Source of the DNA: Roseiarcus sp963782255 | GTDB taxonomy: Bacteria > Pseudomonadota > Alphaproteobacteria > Rhizobiales > Beijerinckiaceae | Assembly (NCBI GenBank): GCA_963782255.1 | Contig: CAWAIS010000001.1 | Coordinates: forward strand, 3,906,001 to 3,970,000 | Direction: 5' to 3' | Length of the DNA stretch: 64,000 nt | Part shown: positions 1-9,569 of the stretch, one piece after another | How the letters are laid out: each line of letters starts with the position of its first letter | Numbering within the stretch: the first letter of the stretch is position 1 | Translations under genes and position numbers: made by a program | Notes under the pieces: generated by a model | What the model was told of the DNA's origin: nothing | The model's input: the letters and a program-made list of their open reading frames with translations, nothing else | The model's database searches: none

Positions 1-1
1 C

Positions 2-1432
2 AACGCCTCGCGCGGCGTATATGGCCCCGGCAACTCCGAGGATTTCGTCGCCGAGCGGGTCGCCTCGCTCCTTTACGACGATCAGCCGACCAGACTGCGG
101 CTCTTCTCGACCCACCGTGTGCTCGAGATCCGGTCGGCGCGCCTGCCGGACGGGGGCATCGTCACGACCTATACCGACGTAACGCAGACGGTTCAGACCG
201 AAGAGGCGCTGGAGGCCGCGAACGAACTTCTGGAAGAGCGGGTCGAGCAGCGCACCGCGGAGCTCCTGCGCCTGAACGACGAGCTCGCCCGCGCCAAGAC
301 CGTCGCCGAGGAAGCCAATCTCTCCAAGACGCGTTTCCTCGCCGCGGCGAGCCACGACATTCTCCAGCCGCTCAACGCGGCACGGCTCTACGCAAGCTCG
401 CTGCGCGAAAGCGCGAGCCACCTGGGCCGCGAGGAGCGCGCCGATCTCGCCCGCAACGTCGACATCTCGCTGGAAGCGGTCGAAGAGATCCTAGGCGCGC
501 TGCTCGACATTTCGCGCCTCGACGCCGGCGCGACGAAGCCGGAAATCTCGGACGTGCCGGTCGCCGACCTCATGCGCATGCTCGAGGTCGAATTCGCGCC
601 GATCGCCAAGGCGAAGGGTCTGGACATGCGCTTCGTTTCGACGAAGCTCGCGATCCGCACCGACCGGCGCCTGATGCGCCGGCTCCTGCAGAATCTTGTC
701 TCGAACGCGCTCAAATATACGCTTCGCGGCCGCGTGCTGGTCGGCTGCCGGCGATCGGGCGAGGCTCTGCGGATCGAAGTCTGGGACACGGGGCTCGGCA
801 TCCCGGCTGAGCAGCAGCGGACGGTGTTCCAGGAGTTCCAGCGGCTCGATGCGGGGGCGCGCATCGCGCGCGGGCTCGGCCTCGGCCTCTCGATCGTCGA
901 GCGCCTTTGCCGCGTGCTCGGGCATCCCTTGGGCCTCACTTCGCGGCCGAGCAAGGGATCGGTCTTTTCCGTGACCGCGCCCATCGGGACCCCGACGCAA
1001 GAACGCGCCGATGAAGCGAGCGCGCTAAGGCCCATCGGCGGCGAACCGCTCGTGGGGCTCAAGATTCTCGCGATCGACAACGAACCGCGCGTGCTCGAAG
1101 GCATGCGCTTGCTCATGAGCCGCTGGGGTTGCGCGGTCGCGACCGCGCACGGCCTCGCCGAGGCGCGCAAAACCCTCGCCGGCTTCGGAGCGCCCGACGT
1201 CGTCATCGCGGATTATCATCTCGACGAAGGCGACGGGATCGAGGTGATCAAGGCGCTGCGGAAGGACCTGGGCCGCGACCTGCCGGCGATTCTCGCCACC
1301 GCCGACCGCAGCCCCGAGGTGCGCGGCGCGGCGGCGCGCGCCGACATCGTCATTCTCAATAAGCCCCTGAAGCCCGCCCCTTTGCGGGCGCAGCTCACAC
1401 GCTATCGCGCGTTGCGCGAGGCGGCGGAGTAG
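2..1432 (+). CDS. Hybrid sensor histidine kinase/response regulator, 5' end outside window
   Basis: This is the C-terminal part of a two-component sensor. The frame is open from base 2, so the true start lies upstream. The first ~65 codons look like the end of a PAS domain (NASRGVYGPGN..., then LPDGGIVTTYTDVT). A coiled-coil linker follows, then a HisKA dimerisation helix with phospho-acceptor motif SHDILQPLNAAR (about 350-385). The ATPase part shows NLVSNALKYT, DTGLGIP and GLGLGLSIV. A receiver domain ends the protein, with phospho-acceptor Asp in IADYHLDEG (codon at 1211) and the conserved Lys in LNKPLKP. The SHDxxQPLNAAR box is typical of the NahK/ErcS'-like orphan hybrid kinases. The signal and partner are unknown, and no response regulator gene follows. 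Confidence 0.9.
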   Translation, partial: NASRGVYGPGNSEDFVAERVASLLYDDQPTRLRLFSTHRVLEIRSARLPDGGIVTTYTDVTQTVQTEEALEAANELLEERVEQRTAELLRLNDELARAKTVAEEANLSKTRFLAAASHDILQPLNAARLYASSLRESASHLGREERADLARNVDISLEAVEEILGALLDISRLDAGATKPEISDVPVADLMRMLEVEFAPIAKAKGLDMRFVSTKLAIRTDRRLMRRLLQNLVSNALKYTLRGRVLVGCRRSGEALRIEVWDTGLGIPAEQQRTVFQEFQRLDAGARIARGLGLGLSIVERLCRVLGHPLGLTSRPSKGSVFSVTAPIGTPTQERADEASALRPIGGEPLVGLKILAIDNEPRVLEGMRLLMSRWGCAVATAHGLAEARKTLAGFGAPDVVIADYHLDEGDGIEVIKALRKDLGRDLPAILATADRSPEVRGAAARADIVILNKPLKPAPLRAQLTRYRALREAAE

Positions 1433-1528
1433 CGACGGAAGCGGCCTTTTGGCCGGATAAGCACGCGAGCGCCATTTTCGGGCGACTGCGGCGGCGCGAG
1501 ACATGCGCGCGTCCGCGCCACCCTGGCT

Positions 1529-3628
1529 TCAGCCCGCTTCGATCATCTTCGCCGCCTCGTCTCGCTCGAAGAGGTAGAGCAGAAGCCTCAGGCCCGCGTT
1601 CGCCTCGCCCGCCAGCCTTTCGCTGCGCGTAATCGCCGCGGCCGCTTCCGCGCGCGCCTGGACCAGCAAGCCGCCGTGGACCTCGAGCCGCGCGAAGCGG
1701 AATCCGGGCGCGCCCGCCTGTCGCGCGCCGAGCACGTCGCCTTCGCCGCGCAGCCGTAGATCCTCCTCGGCGATGCGAAAGCCGTCTTCCGTCGCGCGCA
1801 AGGTCTCGAGCCTGGTCCGCGCCGTCTCGCTGAGCGGTCCCTGGTACAACAAAAGGCAATTGGAACGGCCGGCGCCCCGTCCCACGCGCCCGCGCAATTG
1901 GTGGAGTTGGGCGAGGCCGAAACGTTCGGCATGCTCGACGATCATGATCGTCGCCTCGGGCACATCGACGCCGACTTCGACGACCGTCGTCGCCACCAGG
2001 ATCCTCGTCTCGCCGAGCTTGAAACGCTCCATCGCCGCGTCCTTTTCAGGGCCGGCCATCCTCCCGTGGACCGCGCCGACGGCGTCGCCGAAGATCGCCC
2101 TCAAGGCTTCCGCGCGCTCCTCCGCCGCGGCCACGTCGAGCGTCTCACTCTCTTCGACCAGCGGGCAGATCCAGTAAACGCGCGCGCCAGCGCTCAAGGC
2201 GCGCGACAGGCCCGCGACCACTTCGTCCAGCCGTTCGATCGGGGTCACGCGGGTGTCGACCGGCTGCCGTCCGGGCGGTTTCTCGCGCAGGACCGAAACG
2301 TCCATGTCGCCGAAATAGGCGAGCACCAGCGAGCGCGGGATCGGGGTCGCGGTCATCACCAGAAGATCGACGCTCTCGCCCTTGGAGGCGAGGGCGAGCC
2401 GCTGCCTGACGCCGAAGCGATGCTGCTCGTCGACGACCGCGAGGCCGAGATCGGCGAAGACGACGCTCTCCTGAAAGAGCGCGTGGGTTCCGACCGCGAT
2501 GTCGATCTCGCGCTGGGCGAGCGCCGCGAGCGTGGCGCGCCGCTCCGAGACCTTGTCGCGGCCGGTCAAAAGCGCCATGCGCAGGCCCGCCTTTTCCGCA
2601 AGCGGGGCCATGCGTTCGTAGTGCTGGCGGGCGAGAACCTCGGTCGGCGCCATCATCGCCGCCTGCCGTCCAGCCTCGACGACCTCCGCCATCGCGAGGA
2701 GCGCGACGACGGTCTTGCCCGAGCCGACGTCGCCCTGCAGGAGGCGGATCATGCGCTTCTCAGCCCTGAGATCGGCGCGAATTTCGCCGATCGCCCGGCG
2801 CTGCGCGTCAGTCAGCGAAAACGGCAGCGCCGCCTCGAGACGTCGGCCCAACGCGCCTTCGGCGACATGGGCTCGGCCCGAGGCCGCGCGCATCCGCGCA
2901 CGCACAAGCAAGAGCGCAAGCTGGTTCGCCAGAAGTTCGTCATAGGCGAGCCGAGTGACAGCAGTTCCGGCGGGATCGACGTCCTCGGGCGCTGAGGGGC
3001 GGTGCAGGGCGGCAAGCGCATCTGCGAAACCCGGCAGCCTCAGCCGGTCGAGCGTATCCGCGCCGATCCATTCGGGCAGGCGGGGAAGGCGCTTCAGCGC
3101 GCCCTCGGCGGCGCGCGCCACGGTTCGCTGAAAGAGCCCCTCGGTCAGGCCATAGACAGGCTCGACGGCGGGCAGCCGGGCGAACTCGTCCGCATCGAGA
3201 ACGCGGTCGGGATGGACGATCTGCCGCCGCCCGTCCCAAAGCTCGAGCTTGCCGGAGATCCAGCGCGTCGCCCCGATCGGCAAGCGCGAACGCACCCATG
3301 CGTGGTTGGCGAGGAAGAAGACGAGCTCCACATCGCCCGTGTCGTCCTCGATGAGCACCTTGAATGGCGCGCGCGACCGCACGCTTGGCGGCTCGTGATG
3401 CTCGGTGACCCGCGCCTCGATGGTGACGATCGTGTCGGGAACGGCGTCGCAAATCTTCGGCCGCGAGCGACGATCGAGCGTGGCGTAGGGCAGATGGAAC
3501 AAGACGTCCAGGACGCGCGCGCCTTGCGGCCTGTCCAAGAGCCGGTCGAACAGTTTCGCGTTCTTCGGTCCGATCCCCGGCAGCGATCCGGCCGGAGCGA
3601 ACAGCGGGTCGAGAAGCGAGGGGCGCAT
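1529..3628 (-). CDS. recG: ATP-dependent DNA helicase RecG
   Basis: A 699-residue superfamily 2 helicase that remodels stalled replication forks and branch-migrates Holliday junctions. The N-terminal wedge/OB region is followed by Walker A GDVGSGKT (about residues 299-306), the DEQH box at 400-403, the TATPIPRSL motif III, and motif VI QLRGRVGRG. Length and motif order match the family. The start codon is an ATG at 3628. It is transcribed away from the thioesterase gene and converges on the histidine kinase. It appears to be a single-gene unit. Confidence 0.97.
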   Translation of the reverse strand: MRPSLLDPLFAPAGSLPGIGPKNAKLFDRLLDRPQGARVLDVLFHLPYATLDRRSRPKICDAVPDTIVTIEARVTEHHEPPSVRSRAPFKVLIEDDTGDVELVFFLANHAWVRSRLPIGATRWISGKLELWDGRRQIVHPDRVLDADEFARLPAVEPVYGLTEGLFQRTVARAAEGALKRLPRLPEWIGADTLDRLRLPGFADALAALHRPSAPEDVDPAGTAVTRLAYDELLANQLALLLVRARMRAASGRAHVAEGALGRRLEAALPFSLTDAQRRAIGEIRADLRAEKRMIRLLQGDVGSGKTVVALLAMAEVVEAGRQAAMMAPTEVLARQHYERMAPLAEKAGLRMALLTGRDKVSERRATLAALAQREIDIAVGTHALFQESVVFADLGLAVVDEQHRFGVRQRLALASKGESVDLLVMTATPIPRSLVLAYFGDMDVSVLREKPPGRQPVDTRVTPIERLDEVVAGLSRALSAGARVYWICPLVEESETLDVAAAEERAEALRAIFGDAVGAVHGRMAGPEKDAAMERFKLGETRILVATTVVEVGVDVPEATIMIVEHAERFGLAQLHQLRGRVGRGAGRSNCLLLYQGPLSETARTRLETLRATEDGFRIAEEDLRLRGEGDVLGARQAGAPGFRFARLEVHGGLLVQARAEAAAAITRSERLAGEANAGLRLLLYLFERDEAAKMIEAG

Positions 3629-3775
3629 GGCGCGCTTTATAGCAATGGGCGGCGCTCGGAAACGAGGTCAGGATTTCGTAAAACGACGGGCGGGCGCGGC
3701 GCTCGCGCCCAAGCGCTCAGCGGCTGATCGTCGCCGGGCGCGCCCCATGCTCGCCTGGGAAAGAGGAACGCTCTC

Positions 3776-4174
3776 ATGTCCTTAATGGATCGCATCAAGG
3801 CCAATCCGCTGCCGTTCGCGGAACTCCTGGGCGTCGAATATGTCAGCGCTGAACCCGACGCCGTAACGGGGCGCATGGTGGTGCGCCCCGAGCTTTGCAC
3901 GCTCGGAGGCTTCGCACACGGCGGGGCGATCATGAGCTTCGCAGACACCCTCGGCGGCGCGGCCTCCTTCGTCAATCTTCCCGCCGACGCCAAGGGTACG
4001 ACCACGCTGGAGAGCAAGACGAATTTCATCGCCGGCGCGCCATCGGGGGCAACGCTCGTCGGCCGCTGCGCGCTTGTCCATCGTGGGCGCCGGACGCAGG
4101 TCTGGCAGACGCGGGTCGAGACCGCAGAGGGAAAGCTGATCGCTCTGACCCTGCAGACCCAGATGACGCTGTGA
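3776..4174 (+). CDS. PaaI-family hotdog thioesterase
   Basis: A 132-residue single-hotdog protein. The segment GGFAHGGAIMSFADTLGGAA is the usual PaaI/YbdB-type signature, where HGG begins the hotdog helix and the Asp is the expected catalytic acid. Such proteins hydrolyse acyl- or aroyl-CoA thioesters in the cytoplasm. The start ATG at 3776 follows a GGGAAAGAGGA-type ribosome site. The gene is divergent from recG, with ~147 bp between them. Substrate cannot be assigned, and no paa genes are nearby. Confidence 0.85.
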   Translation: MSLMDRIKANPLPFAELLGVEYVSAEPDAVTGRMVVRPELCTLGGFAHGGAIMSFADTLGGAASFVNLPADAKGTTTLESKTNFIAGAPSGATLVGRCALVHRGRRTQVWQTRVETAEGKLIALTLQTQMTL

Positions 4175-4276
4175 GGGCGACGGAGGAGATTCAGGCGCGT
4201 TCGTCGGCTGCGTGAGCGCTGTCCCCGTGCAAAGGCTCCGTCTCGCCGAGATGTTCGGAGACGTCCACAAGAGCGT

Positions 4277-4996
4277 TCAATTCCTCTCGTCTCTTGCGCC
4301 CGGAAGCTGAGCTTTCCGGCGTCCAGCCCGCAAGGATTGCGGGGAAGGTTGTGGAGCTTCAGGCGCGCCTGCGGCTTGCAAGCGTTTCGCCGGATAAATC
4401 CGCAGCCGCTTGATGTCGAACGGCGGGTCCTGCCAGCCGTGAACCGCCTGCTCATACGCATGCGCCGAGGCCCTGCGGAAGCGGCGTCGAAACCAGATTT
4501 TCAATGTCAGATCGTCAATCGACTCGAAGCAGTCAGAGATGGCCAAACACATGTCGTCAATGTCGCTTTTCGCCATTGCGACCGTTCTGAGCTCCGCCTG
4601 TCCCGCCTTGTTCTTCCTGGCAAAACCTTTGAAATAGCCTTCAACTCCGGTCGTAGGGTCGCAAAAGAAGAAGCTGTGGATCATGTCGTTGCGGGCGGCG
4701 CGAATCTCATCGAAAAGTACCCCCGTTTGTGCGCCCTGGTCCCAAATCCGGCGATCCTCTCTCCCTTTGAGTTCCTGCTTCAGGAGATTGATGAAGAGTG
4801 TCACCAGAGAGACGTTGCCTATACTGGCGATCACAAGTTCGCCGACGTCCTGCGTCCACCCCGCGGTGACCCAAACCAGCGCGGCGAACTTTCGTTCGAG
4901 CGCATTCCAGGCGAAATTGACGAATCCAATGCTGGCAAGGTGCTCATCGTCCAGCCCCGTCCACTGTCGTCTCGCCAACGGCGTGTTTTCAAACAC
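4277..4996 (-). CDS. Uncharacterised protein with a HEPN-like RNxxxH motif
   Basis: A 239-residue protein with no family I can name. It starts at a GTG with TGAGGA about seven bases upstream. The N-terminal half looks all-helical (FVNFAWNALERKFAALVWV, then LVTLFINLLKQEL). At residues 102-107 it carries RNDMIH, which fits the R-x4-H motif of HEPN-type RNases and nucleotide-binding helical proteins. The C-terminal ~60 residues are rich in Arg, Pro and Ala and look disordered. The gene lies alone between the thioesterase (convergent) and rsmA. The HEPN assignment is inference from the motif and helical context only. Confidence 0.6.
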   Translation of the reverse strand: MFENTPLARRQWTGLDDEHLASIGFVNFAWNALERKFAALVWVTAGWTQDVGELVIASIGNVSLVTLFINLLKQELKGREDRRIWDQGAQTGVLFDEIRAARNDMIHSFFFCDPTTGVEGYFKGFARKNKAGQAELRTVAMAKSDIDDMCLAISDCFESIDDLTLKIWFRRRFRRASAHAYEQAVHGWQDPPFDIKRLRIYPAKRLQAAGAPEAPQPSPQSLRAGRRKAQLPGARDERN

Positions 4997-5046
4997 GGAA
5001 TAATCCTCAACCGACGCCGATCCGGATTACGGGCCAGCGCGACGTT

Positions 5047-5946
5047 TTAATCAACCCCTTTTGAGGGGCGCGCGCCGTTCGATGGCGCCGCCGCACGCGC
5101 GAGGCGCGCGAAGCCGGCCACGTCGACCTCCTCCGCCCGCATCGTCGGGTCAAGCTTCGCCTCGGCGAGGAGCGCGGAGAGGTCGAGGCCGCACGAAGCG
5201 GCGAAGCGTTTGAGGGACTGGCGCAGCATCTTGCGCCGCTGACCGAATGCGGCCTCAGTTGCGGCGGACAAGATTCGCGCGTCGCAGGGGTCGGGCTCTG
5301 CGCGGGGAACGAGTTCGACGACGCTGGACGTGACCTTGGGCGGCGGGGTGAAGGCGGCGGGCGGCACGTCGAACAGGAGGCGCGGCCGGGCGCGCCACCC
5401 GGCCAGCACGCCGAGACGGCCGTAGTCGGCGCGCTCGGCCGGCGTTGCGACGATGCGCAGCGCGACCTCGCGCTGGAACATGAGCGTCAGGCGATCGAAG
5501 AACGGCGGCCAGGGTTCGGCCTCCAGCCAGCCGATCAGGAGCGGGGTTGCGACATTGTAGGGGAGGTTGGCGCAGATCCGGATCGGGGCGCCTTCAGCTT
5601 TGGCGATCAGCGTCTCGGGCGCGACCGTCAAAGCGTCGCCTGCGACGACCTCAAGGCGACCGGGCCAGCGCGCGCCGATCTCCTCGAGCGCCGGCAAGGC
5701 GCGTACGTCGCGTTCGACGGCGATCACCTTCTTCGCGCCTTCCGACAGAAGCGCGCGGGTAAGGCCGCCGGGCCCGGAACCAATCTCGACGACCACCACA
5801 GTGGCAAGCGGACCCGCGGCGCGGGCGATTTTCGCCGTCAGGTTGAGATCGAAAAGGAAGTTCTGGCCGAGCGACTTACGGGCGTCGAGCCCATGACGCG
5901 CCACGACCTCGCGCAGCGGCGGCAGTCCATCCGCCGCGAGCGTCAT
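5047..5946 (-). CDS. rsmA: 16S rRNA (adenine(1518)-N(6)/adenine(1519)-N(6))-dimethyltransferase
   Basis: A 299-residue SAM-dependent methyltransferase (KsgA) that dimethylates two adjacent adenines in the 3' hairpin of 16S rRNA late in 30S assembly. It shows KSLGQNFLFD near the N-terminus, SAM-binding EIGSGPGGLT, and the catalytic NLPYNVATPLL motif. The KVTSSVVEL segment of the C-terminal domain is also present. Its ATG overlaps the pdxA stop in an ATGA junction, so the two genes are translationally coupled. It is the last gene of the lptFG-lptD-pdxA-rsmA operon. Confidence 0.97.
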   Translation of the reverse strand: MTLAADGLPPLREVVARHGLDARKSLGQNFLFDLNLTAKIARAAGPLATVVVVEIGSGPGGLTRALLSEGAKKVIAVERDVRALPALEEIGARWPGRLEVVAGDALTVAPETLIAKAEGAPIRICANLPYNVATPLLIGWLEAEPWPPFFDRLTLMFQREVALRIVATPAERADYGRLGVLAGWRARPRLLFDVPPAAFTPPPKVTSSVVELVPRAEPDPCDARILSAATEAAFGQRRKMLRQSLKRFAASCGLDLSALLAEAKLDPTMRAEEVDVAGFARLARAAAPSNGARPSKGVD

Positions 5947-6941
5947 CGCGTGAGGCGGTCCGCGAGCTTCAACGCGGCAATCAGGCTCGATGGGTTGGCG
6001 CTACCCTTGCCGGCGATGTCGAACGCCGTGCCGTGGTCGGGCGAGGTGCGCACGAAGGGAAGCCCGAGGGTGACGTTCACGCCCTCGTCGAAGGCGAGCG
6101 TTTTCACGGGGATCAACCCCTGATCGTGATACATCGTCAGCGCGACGTCGTAGCGCGCCCGCGCTCTTGGATGGAACATCGTGTCCGCAGGCAACGGGCC
6201 CACGGCGTCGATCCCCTCCGCCTTCAGGATTTCGATGGCGGGAGTGATGATCGTAATTTCCTCCTGGCCCATCGCTCCCCCCTCCCCTGCATGCGGATTG
6301 AGTCCCGCCAAGGCGAGACGCGGCCGGGCTATGACAAAACGCGCGCGCAAGTCGCGGTCGACGACGCGCGCCGTCCTGACGATGAGTTCTGAACTCAGGG
6401 CCTTCGCCGCCTCGGCAAGAGGGATGTGGATCGTGATCGGCACGACGGCGAGCGTCTCGGACCAGATCATCATGACGGGAAAGGCTGGCTCGCCCCAACC
6501 CTTCGCCAATTCGCCGAGATACTCAGTGTGTCCGGGGAAGCGGAAGCCGGACTGGTAGAGTAGGGACTTTGCGATCGGGTTGGTCACGACGGCGCGCGCT
6601 TCACCCTTGCGCGCGGCGTCAACTGCGCGTGCGATCGATTCGATGGTCGCCGCGGCGTTGCGAGCGTCGGGCCGACCAGGCTCCGCATTGACTGGATTCT
6701 CGAGCGGGACGACCGGCAATCCTTTGTCGATCACGCCGGCGGCCAGTCCGGCTTGAGTTTCGATGATCGGCGCGTCGAAGCCGATCCGTTTTGCGACGGC
6801 GGAGAGATGAGCCGGCACCGCATAGACGAAGAACGTCGAATCGCCCGGCTTGCGCTGGCGCCAAGCCGACAATGCGAGCTCAGGGCCGATTCCGGCCGGA
6901 TCCCCCATCGTCATTGCCAGCGGCAGCATTTCGTCCGACAT
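5943..6941 (-). CDS. pdxA: 4-hydroxythreonine-4-phosphate dehydrogenase
   Basis: A 332-residue NAD-dependent enzyme of DXP-dependent pyridoxal-5'-phosphate synthesis. It oxidises 4-phosphohydroxy-L-threonine, which then decarboxylates. The start MTMGDPAGIGPEL, GHTEYL in the middle, GLNPHAGEGG, and the MYHDQG metal/substrate region are all diagnostic. Length is normal. It lies 33 bp downstream of lptD and overlaps rsmA by four bases. In related genomes surA usually sits between lptD and pdxA; here that gap is too small for any gene. Confidence 0.97.
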   Translation of the reverse strand: MSDEMLPLAMTMGDPAGIGPELALSAWRQRKPGDSTFFVYAVPAHLSAVAKRIGFDAPIIETQAGLAAGVIDKGLPVVPLENPVNAEPGRPDARNAAATIESIARAVDAARKGEARAVVTNPIAKSLLYQSGFRFPGHTEYLGELAKGWGEPAFPVMMIWSETLAVVPITIHIPLAEAAKALSSELIVRTARVVDRDLRARFVIARPRLALAGLNPHAGEGGAMGQEEITIITPAIEILKAEGIDAVGPLPADTMFHPRARARYDVALTMYHDQGLIPVKTLAFDEGVNVTLGLPFVRTSPDHGTAFDIAGKGSANPSSLIAALKLADRLTR

Positions 6942-6974
6942 GGAAAAGGCGTCGCCGCGTTAGGTTCAAGGCCG

Positions 6975-9569
6975 TCAGAGGCCGACATTCGCCTTGACGT
7001 CGCCCAGCGTGCGCAGGACGAGTGAAAACATCAGCGTCTGGTTGCGAACCGCGGGATTGTAGATCACCGGTCCGCCGGCATAAACCGGATAAGCCGCCGG
7101 CGCGCTGAGACTGGACGAATACCTGACGGTCAGCGTAGTGCAATCGTCCTTGTAGCCGAAACCAAGCGAATAACCGACCGGGTAGAAGATCGAAGTCGAC
7201 TGACCGGCGGTGTCGTAATAGTGCCGCGACATGTCGAGGACGAGCGATCCGTCAACCGACCAGCGATCGAGGAACTTGTAAGAAGCGTTCCCCGTCAGGC
7301 CTTCGCGCGGATATTCCCAGCCGAGCGCCGGCTGTGCGGCGTAGAGGGCATAGTCGACGCTGCCCGTAAGCCCCAAGATGGTCGCTTTGCCGATCGCATC
7401 GAAACGGTCAAGCTGGAAAGTCGAACTGTCGAACTGTTGCTTGCTGATCAGAGAAATGGGAGCGGAAGTCGGCTGCAGCGTCTCGCCTGCGACGTAATTG
7501 GAGAACGTCTTGTTGAGGCCGGAATCCTGTCCGGTGTTGGCGACATCGTACAGCGTGTAGGAATTTTGTCCGGCGACCTGGATCGATTGCCCGGCCACGA
7601 CGTTCGCGTGCCCGCCGTTTGCGAAGTTTGCGGCGTACTGGAGTCCGTAGTTGACCCTCGTTCCGCCTTCGATACGATCATAACCAGAGAACTTGTTCCA
7701 AGCGAACAAGTTCGTTTCGTCAAAAACGAGGCTTTGCGCGTCTTCGTTCGGTTGGATGCTGGGGATCACCTCGCTGGGGCGCACGATCAACTGCCCGATC
7801 GGCGTAATCGTTTGCGTTCCCCAAGACGATGTCGATGAGAAGGGATAGTTATATTCCAAACCGACACCCGCCATGCCGCGCGCGAAGGAGCCCTGGTCGC
7901 CCCCGGAGAAGAACGCCGCTTGGCTCGAATTGGCGACCGTGCTCGTTCCGATCGAACTTGCATAGGTGATCGATCCGGTCTCGTTGAGCTCAGTCGCTTC
8001 CCCGTCGAGGCGTGCGAAGGCGAAAGGCTTCCAGACCTCGCCGATCGTATCTATGTAGCTGCGTTGCCACAACCCTTGGCCCGAGGCGCGTGTGTAATCC
8101 CCGGCGATGCCTCGCAGCATGCATGCGCCGGGATAGTAGGTGTTGACGTATTTATTGCCGACCACGGTCTCGCACACGTTGTAAAGATGGTAGGCGTTAT
8201 CGAAAGTTTCGAGTCCGGTGGACTGAAACGCAGCATTGGTGCGGTTAATGTTGGCGACGTTGATGTCGAGCGTCGCCTCTCCGCCGATTCCGTTGGTGCG
8301 ATCTGGAGGAAGCGCAAAAACTCGGTTGTAGTCGAACACGGGAGCGGCGATGGGCAGCGTCCGATTGTCGTCGTTCGGAGTGGTCCCTTCGAAATGATAG
8401 GCGCTCAGGTCGAAGAAGCTATGATCCGCTTGACCGCGCAGATAGACCGAAGAGACCACATCCTGGAAATAGTAATTGCTGAAGTCGATACCCTGGAGTT
8501 TGTAATCGTTGGCGAAGAACTTGTCCGAGAGCCAAGTCGCGTTCCAGCCGAACTGCCAATATTCATTGAGGAAGAAGTTTCCTCTCGTTTCGATAGAGCC
8601 GCGCAGGCGCTGATCGCCCGCCCCGTATGGGTACGAGGCAAAAACGTTCGGCTGCTGCTCGTCGATGCCCGTCATCCGCACGCTGTAGATGCCGTTTTCG
8701 AGCCGCTGGCGCCAGTCGACCTCTCCCAGGAGCCCCTGTTTCGAAAGATAGGTGGGGATGAGCGTAAGGTCGTAACTCGGGGCAAGATTTATGAAATACG
8801 GCAAGCTGAAGCCGTAGCCGAGGTTTGTCCCCGTGACGAATTGCGGCGCCAGGATCCCGGTTTGCTTGTTGACGGTCGAATCCGGCGACGAAAAATAGGG
8901 CATCCAGAAAACGGGAACCCCCCAGAAAAGGAGTTGCGCATTCTCGAAATAGACCGTGTGGGTCTCCTGGTTCTCGATAATGCTGGCCGCGCGAACCTGC
9001 CAGAATGGGGGCCGCTCCGGATGGTCCTTACAGGGTTCGCAGGCGGTATAGGCGCCTTTCTCAAGCACAGTCACGTCGCCGTTCGAACGCTCGACCCGCG
9101 GCGAGGTGAAGCGTGTCTTGTCGGACGTCAGCACCTGCACGCTGTCGATGAAGCCTTCGCGAAAATTGTCGCTGAGTTCGAAGCGGCTGCCATAGACGAC
9201 ATCGCCGTGCTCGTCGGTCATCTTGGCGTGCCCTTCGGCGTAGACACGCTTGGTCGCGCGGTTGTAGACGACGCGATCAGCCTGAAGAACACGGCCCTGG
9301 TAGAAAAGCTGGACGGAGCCTACCGCCGAAACCGTGTCCTTGTCCTTGTCGTACACAAGTTGGTCGGCGTCGATGACGAGCTTGTCCGCCGTCTTCGACG
9401 CCTGCGCAGGTTGCGTTGGCGAGGCCTGCGCCGCCACAGCGGGGTCGGTCAGGTTGACCCAAAGGATCAGCGAGACGAACGCCGCCCAGCCGAAGACCAA
9501 CACGCCAGGCCTCGGGGAACGCGTTGGTCTTGGTGCGCGCTCAAAGGAAGAGCTGAGGGCGGGCCCCAT
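6975..9569 (-). CDS. lptD: LPS-assembly outer-membrane protein LptD
   Basis: The outer-membrane beta-barrel that, with LptE, inserts lipopolysaccharide into the outer leaflet. The start is set at 9569, where the ATG overlaps the lptG stop as TGATG with AGAGGA upstream; the frame is open further upstream inside lptG but that is a shadow. This gives 864 residues. A signal/anchor segment (VFGWAAFVSLILWVNL, ending AVAAQA) is followed by the OstA/LptA-like jellyroll (ADKLVIDADQLVYDKDKDTV...). The long C-terminal barrel is rich in Tyr, Asn and Gly. Its immediate partners lptG and lptF are co-transcribed upstream. Confidence 0.95.
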   Translation of the reverse strand: MGPALSSSFERAPRPTRSPRPGVLVFGWAAFVSLILWVNLTDPAVAAQASPTQPAQASKTADKLVIDADQLVYDKDKDTVSAVGSVQLFYQGRVLQADRVVYNRATKRVYAEGHAKMTDEHGDVVYGSRFELSDNFREGFIDSVQVLTSDKTRFTSPRVERSNGDVTVLEKGAYTACEPCKDHPERPPFWQVRAASIIENQETHTVYFENAQLLFWGVPVFWMPYFSSPDSTVNKQTGILAPQFVTGTNLGYGFSLPYFINLAPSYDLTLIPTYLSKQGLLGEVDWRQRLENGIYSVRMTGIDEQQPNVFASYPYGAGDQRLRGSIETRGNFFLNEYWQFGWNATWLSDKFFANDYKLQGIDFSNYYFQDVVSSVYLRGQADHSFFDLSAYHFEGTTPNDDNRTLPIAAPVFDYNRVFALPPDRTNGIGGEATLDINVANINRTNAAFQSTGLETFDNAYHLYNVCETVVGNKYVNTYYPGACMLRGIAGDYTRASGQGLWQRSYIDTIGEVWKPFAFARLDGEATELNETGSITYASSIGTSTVANSSQAAFFSGGDQGSFARGMAGVGLEYNYPFSSTSSWGTQTITPIGQLIVRPSEVIPSIQPNEDAQSLVFDETNLFAWNKFSGYDRIEGGTRVNYGLQYAANFANGGHANVVAGQSIQVAGQNSYTLYDVANTGQDSGLNKTFSNYVAGETLQPTSAPISLISKQQFDSSTFQLDRFDAIGKATILGLTGSVDYALYAAQPALGWEYPREGLTGNASYKFLDRWSVDGSLVLDMSRHYYDTAGQSTSIFYPVGYSLGFGYKDDCTTLTVRYSSSLSAPAAYPVYAGGPVIYNPAVRNQTLMFSLVLRTLGDVKANVGL

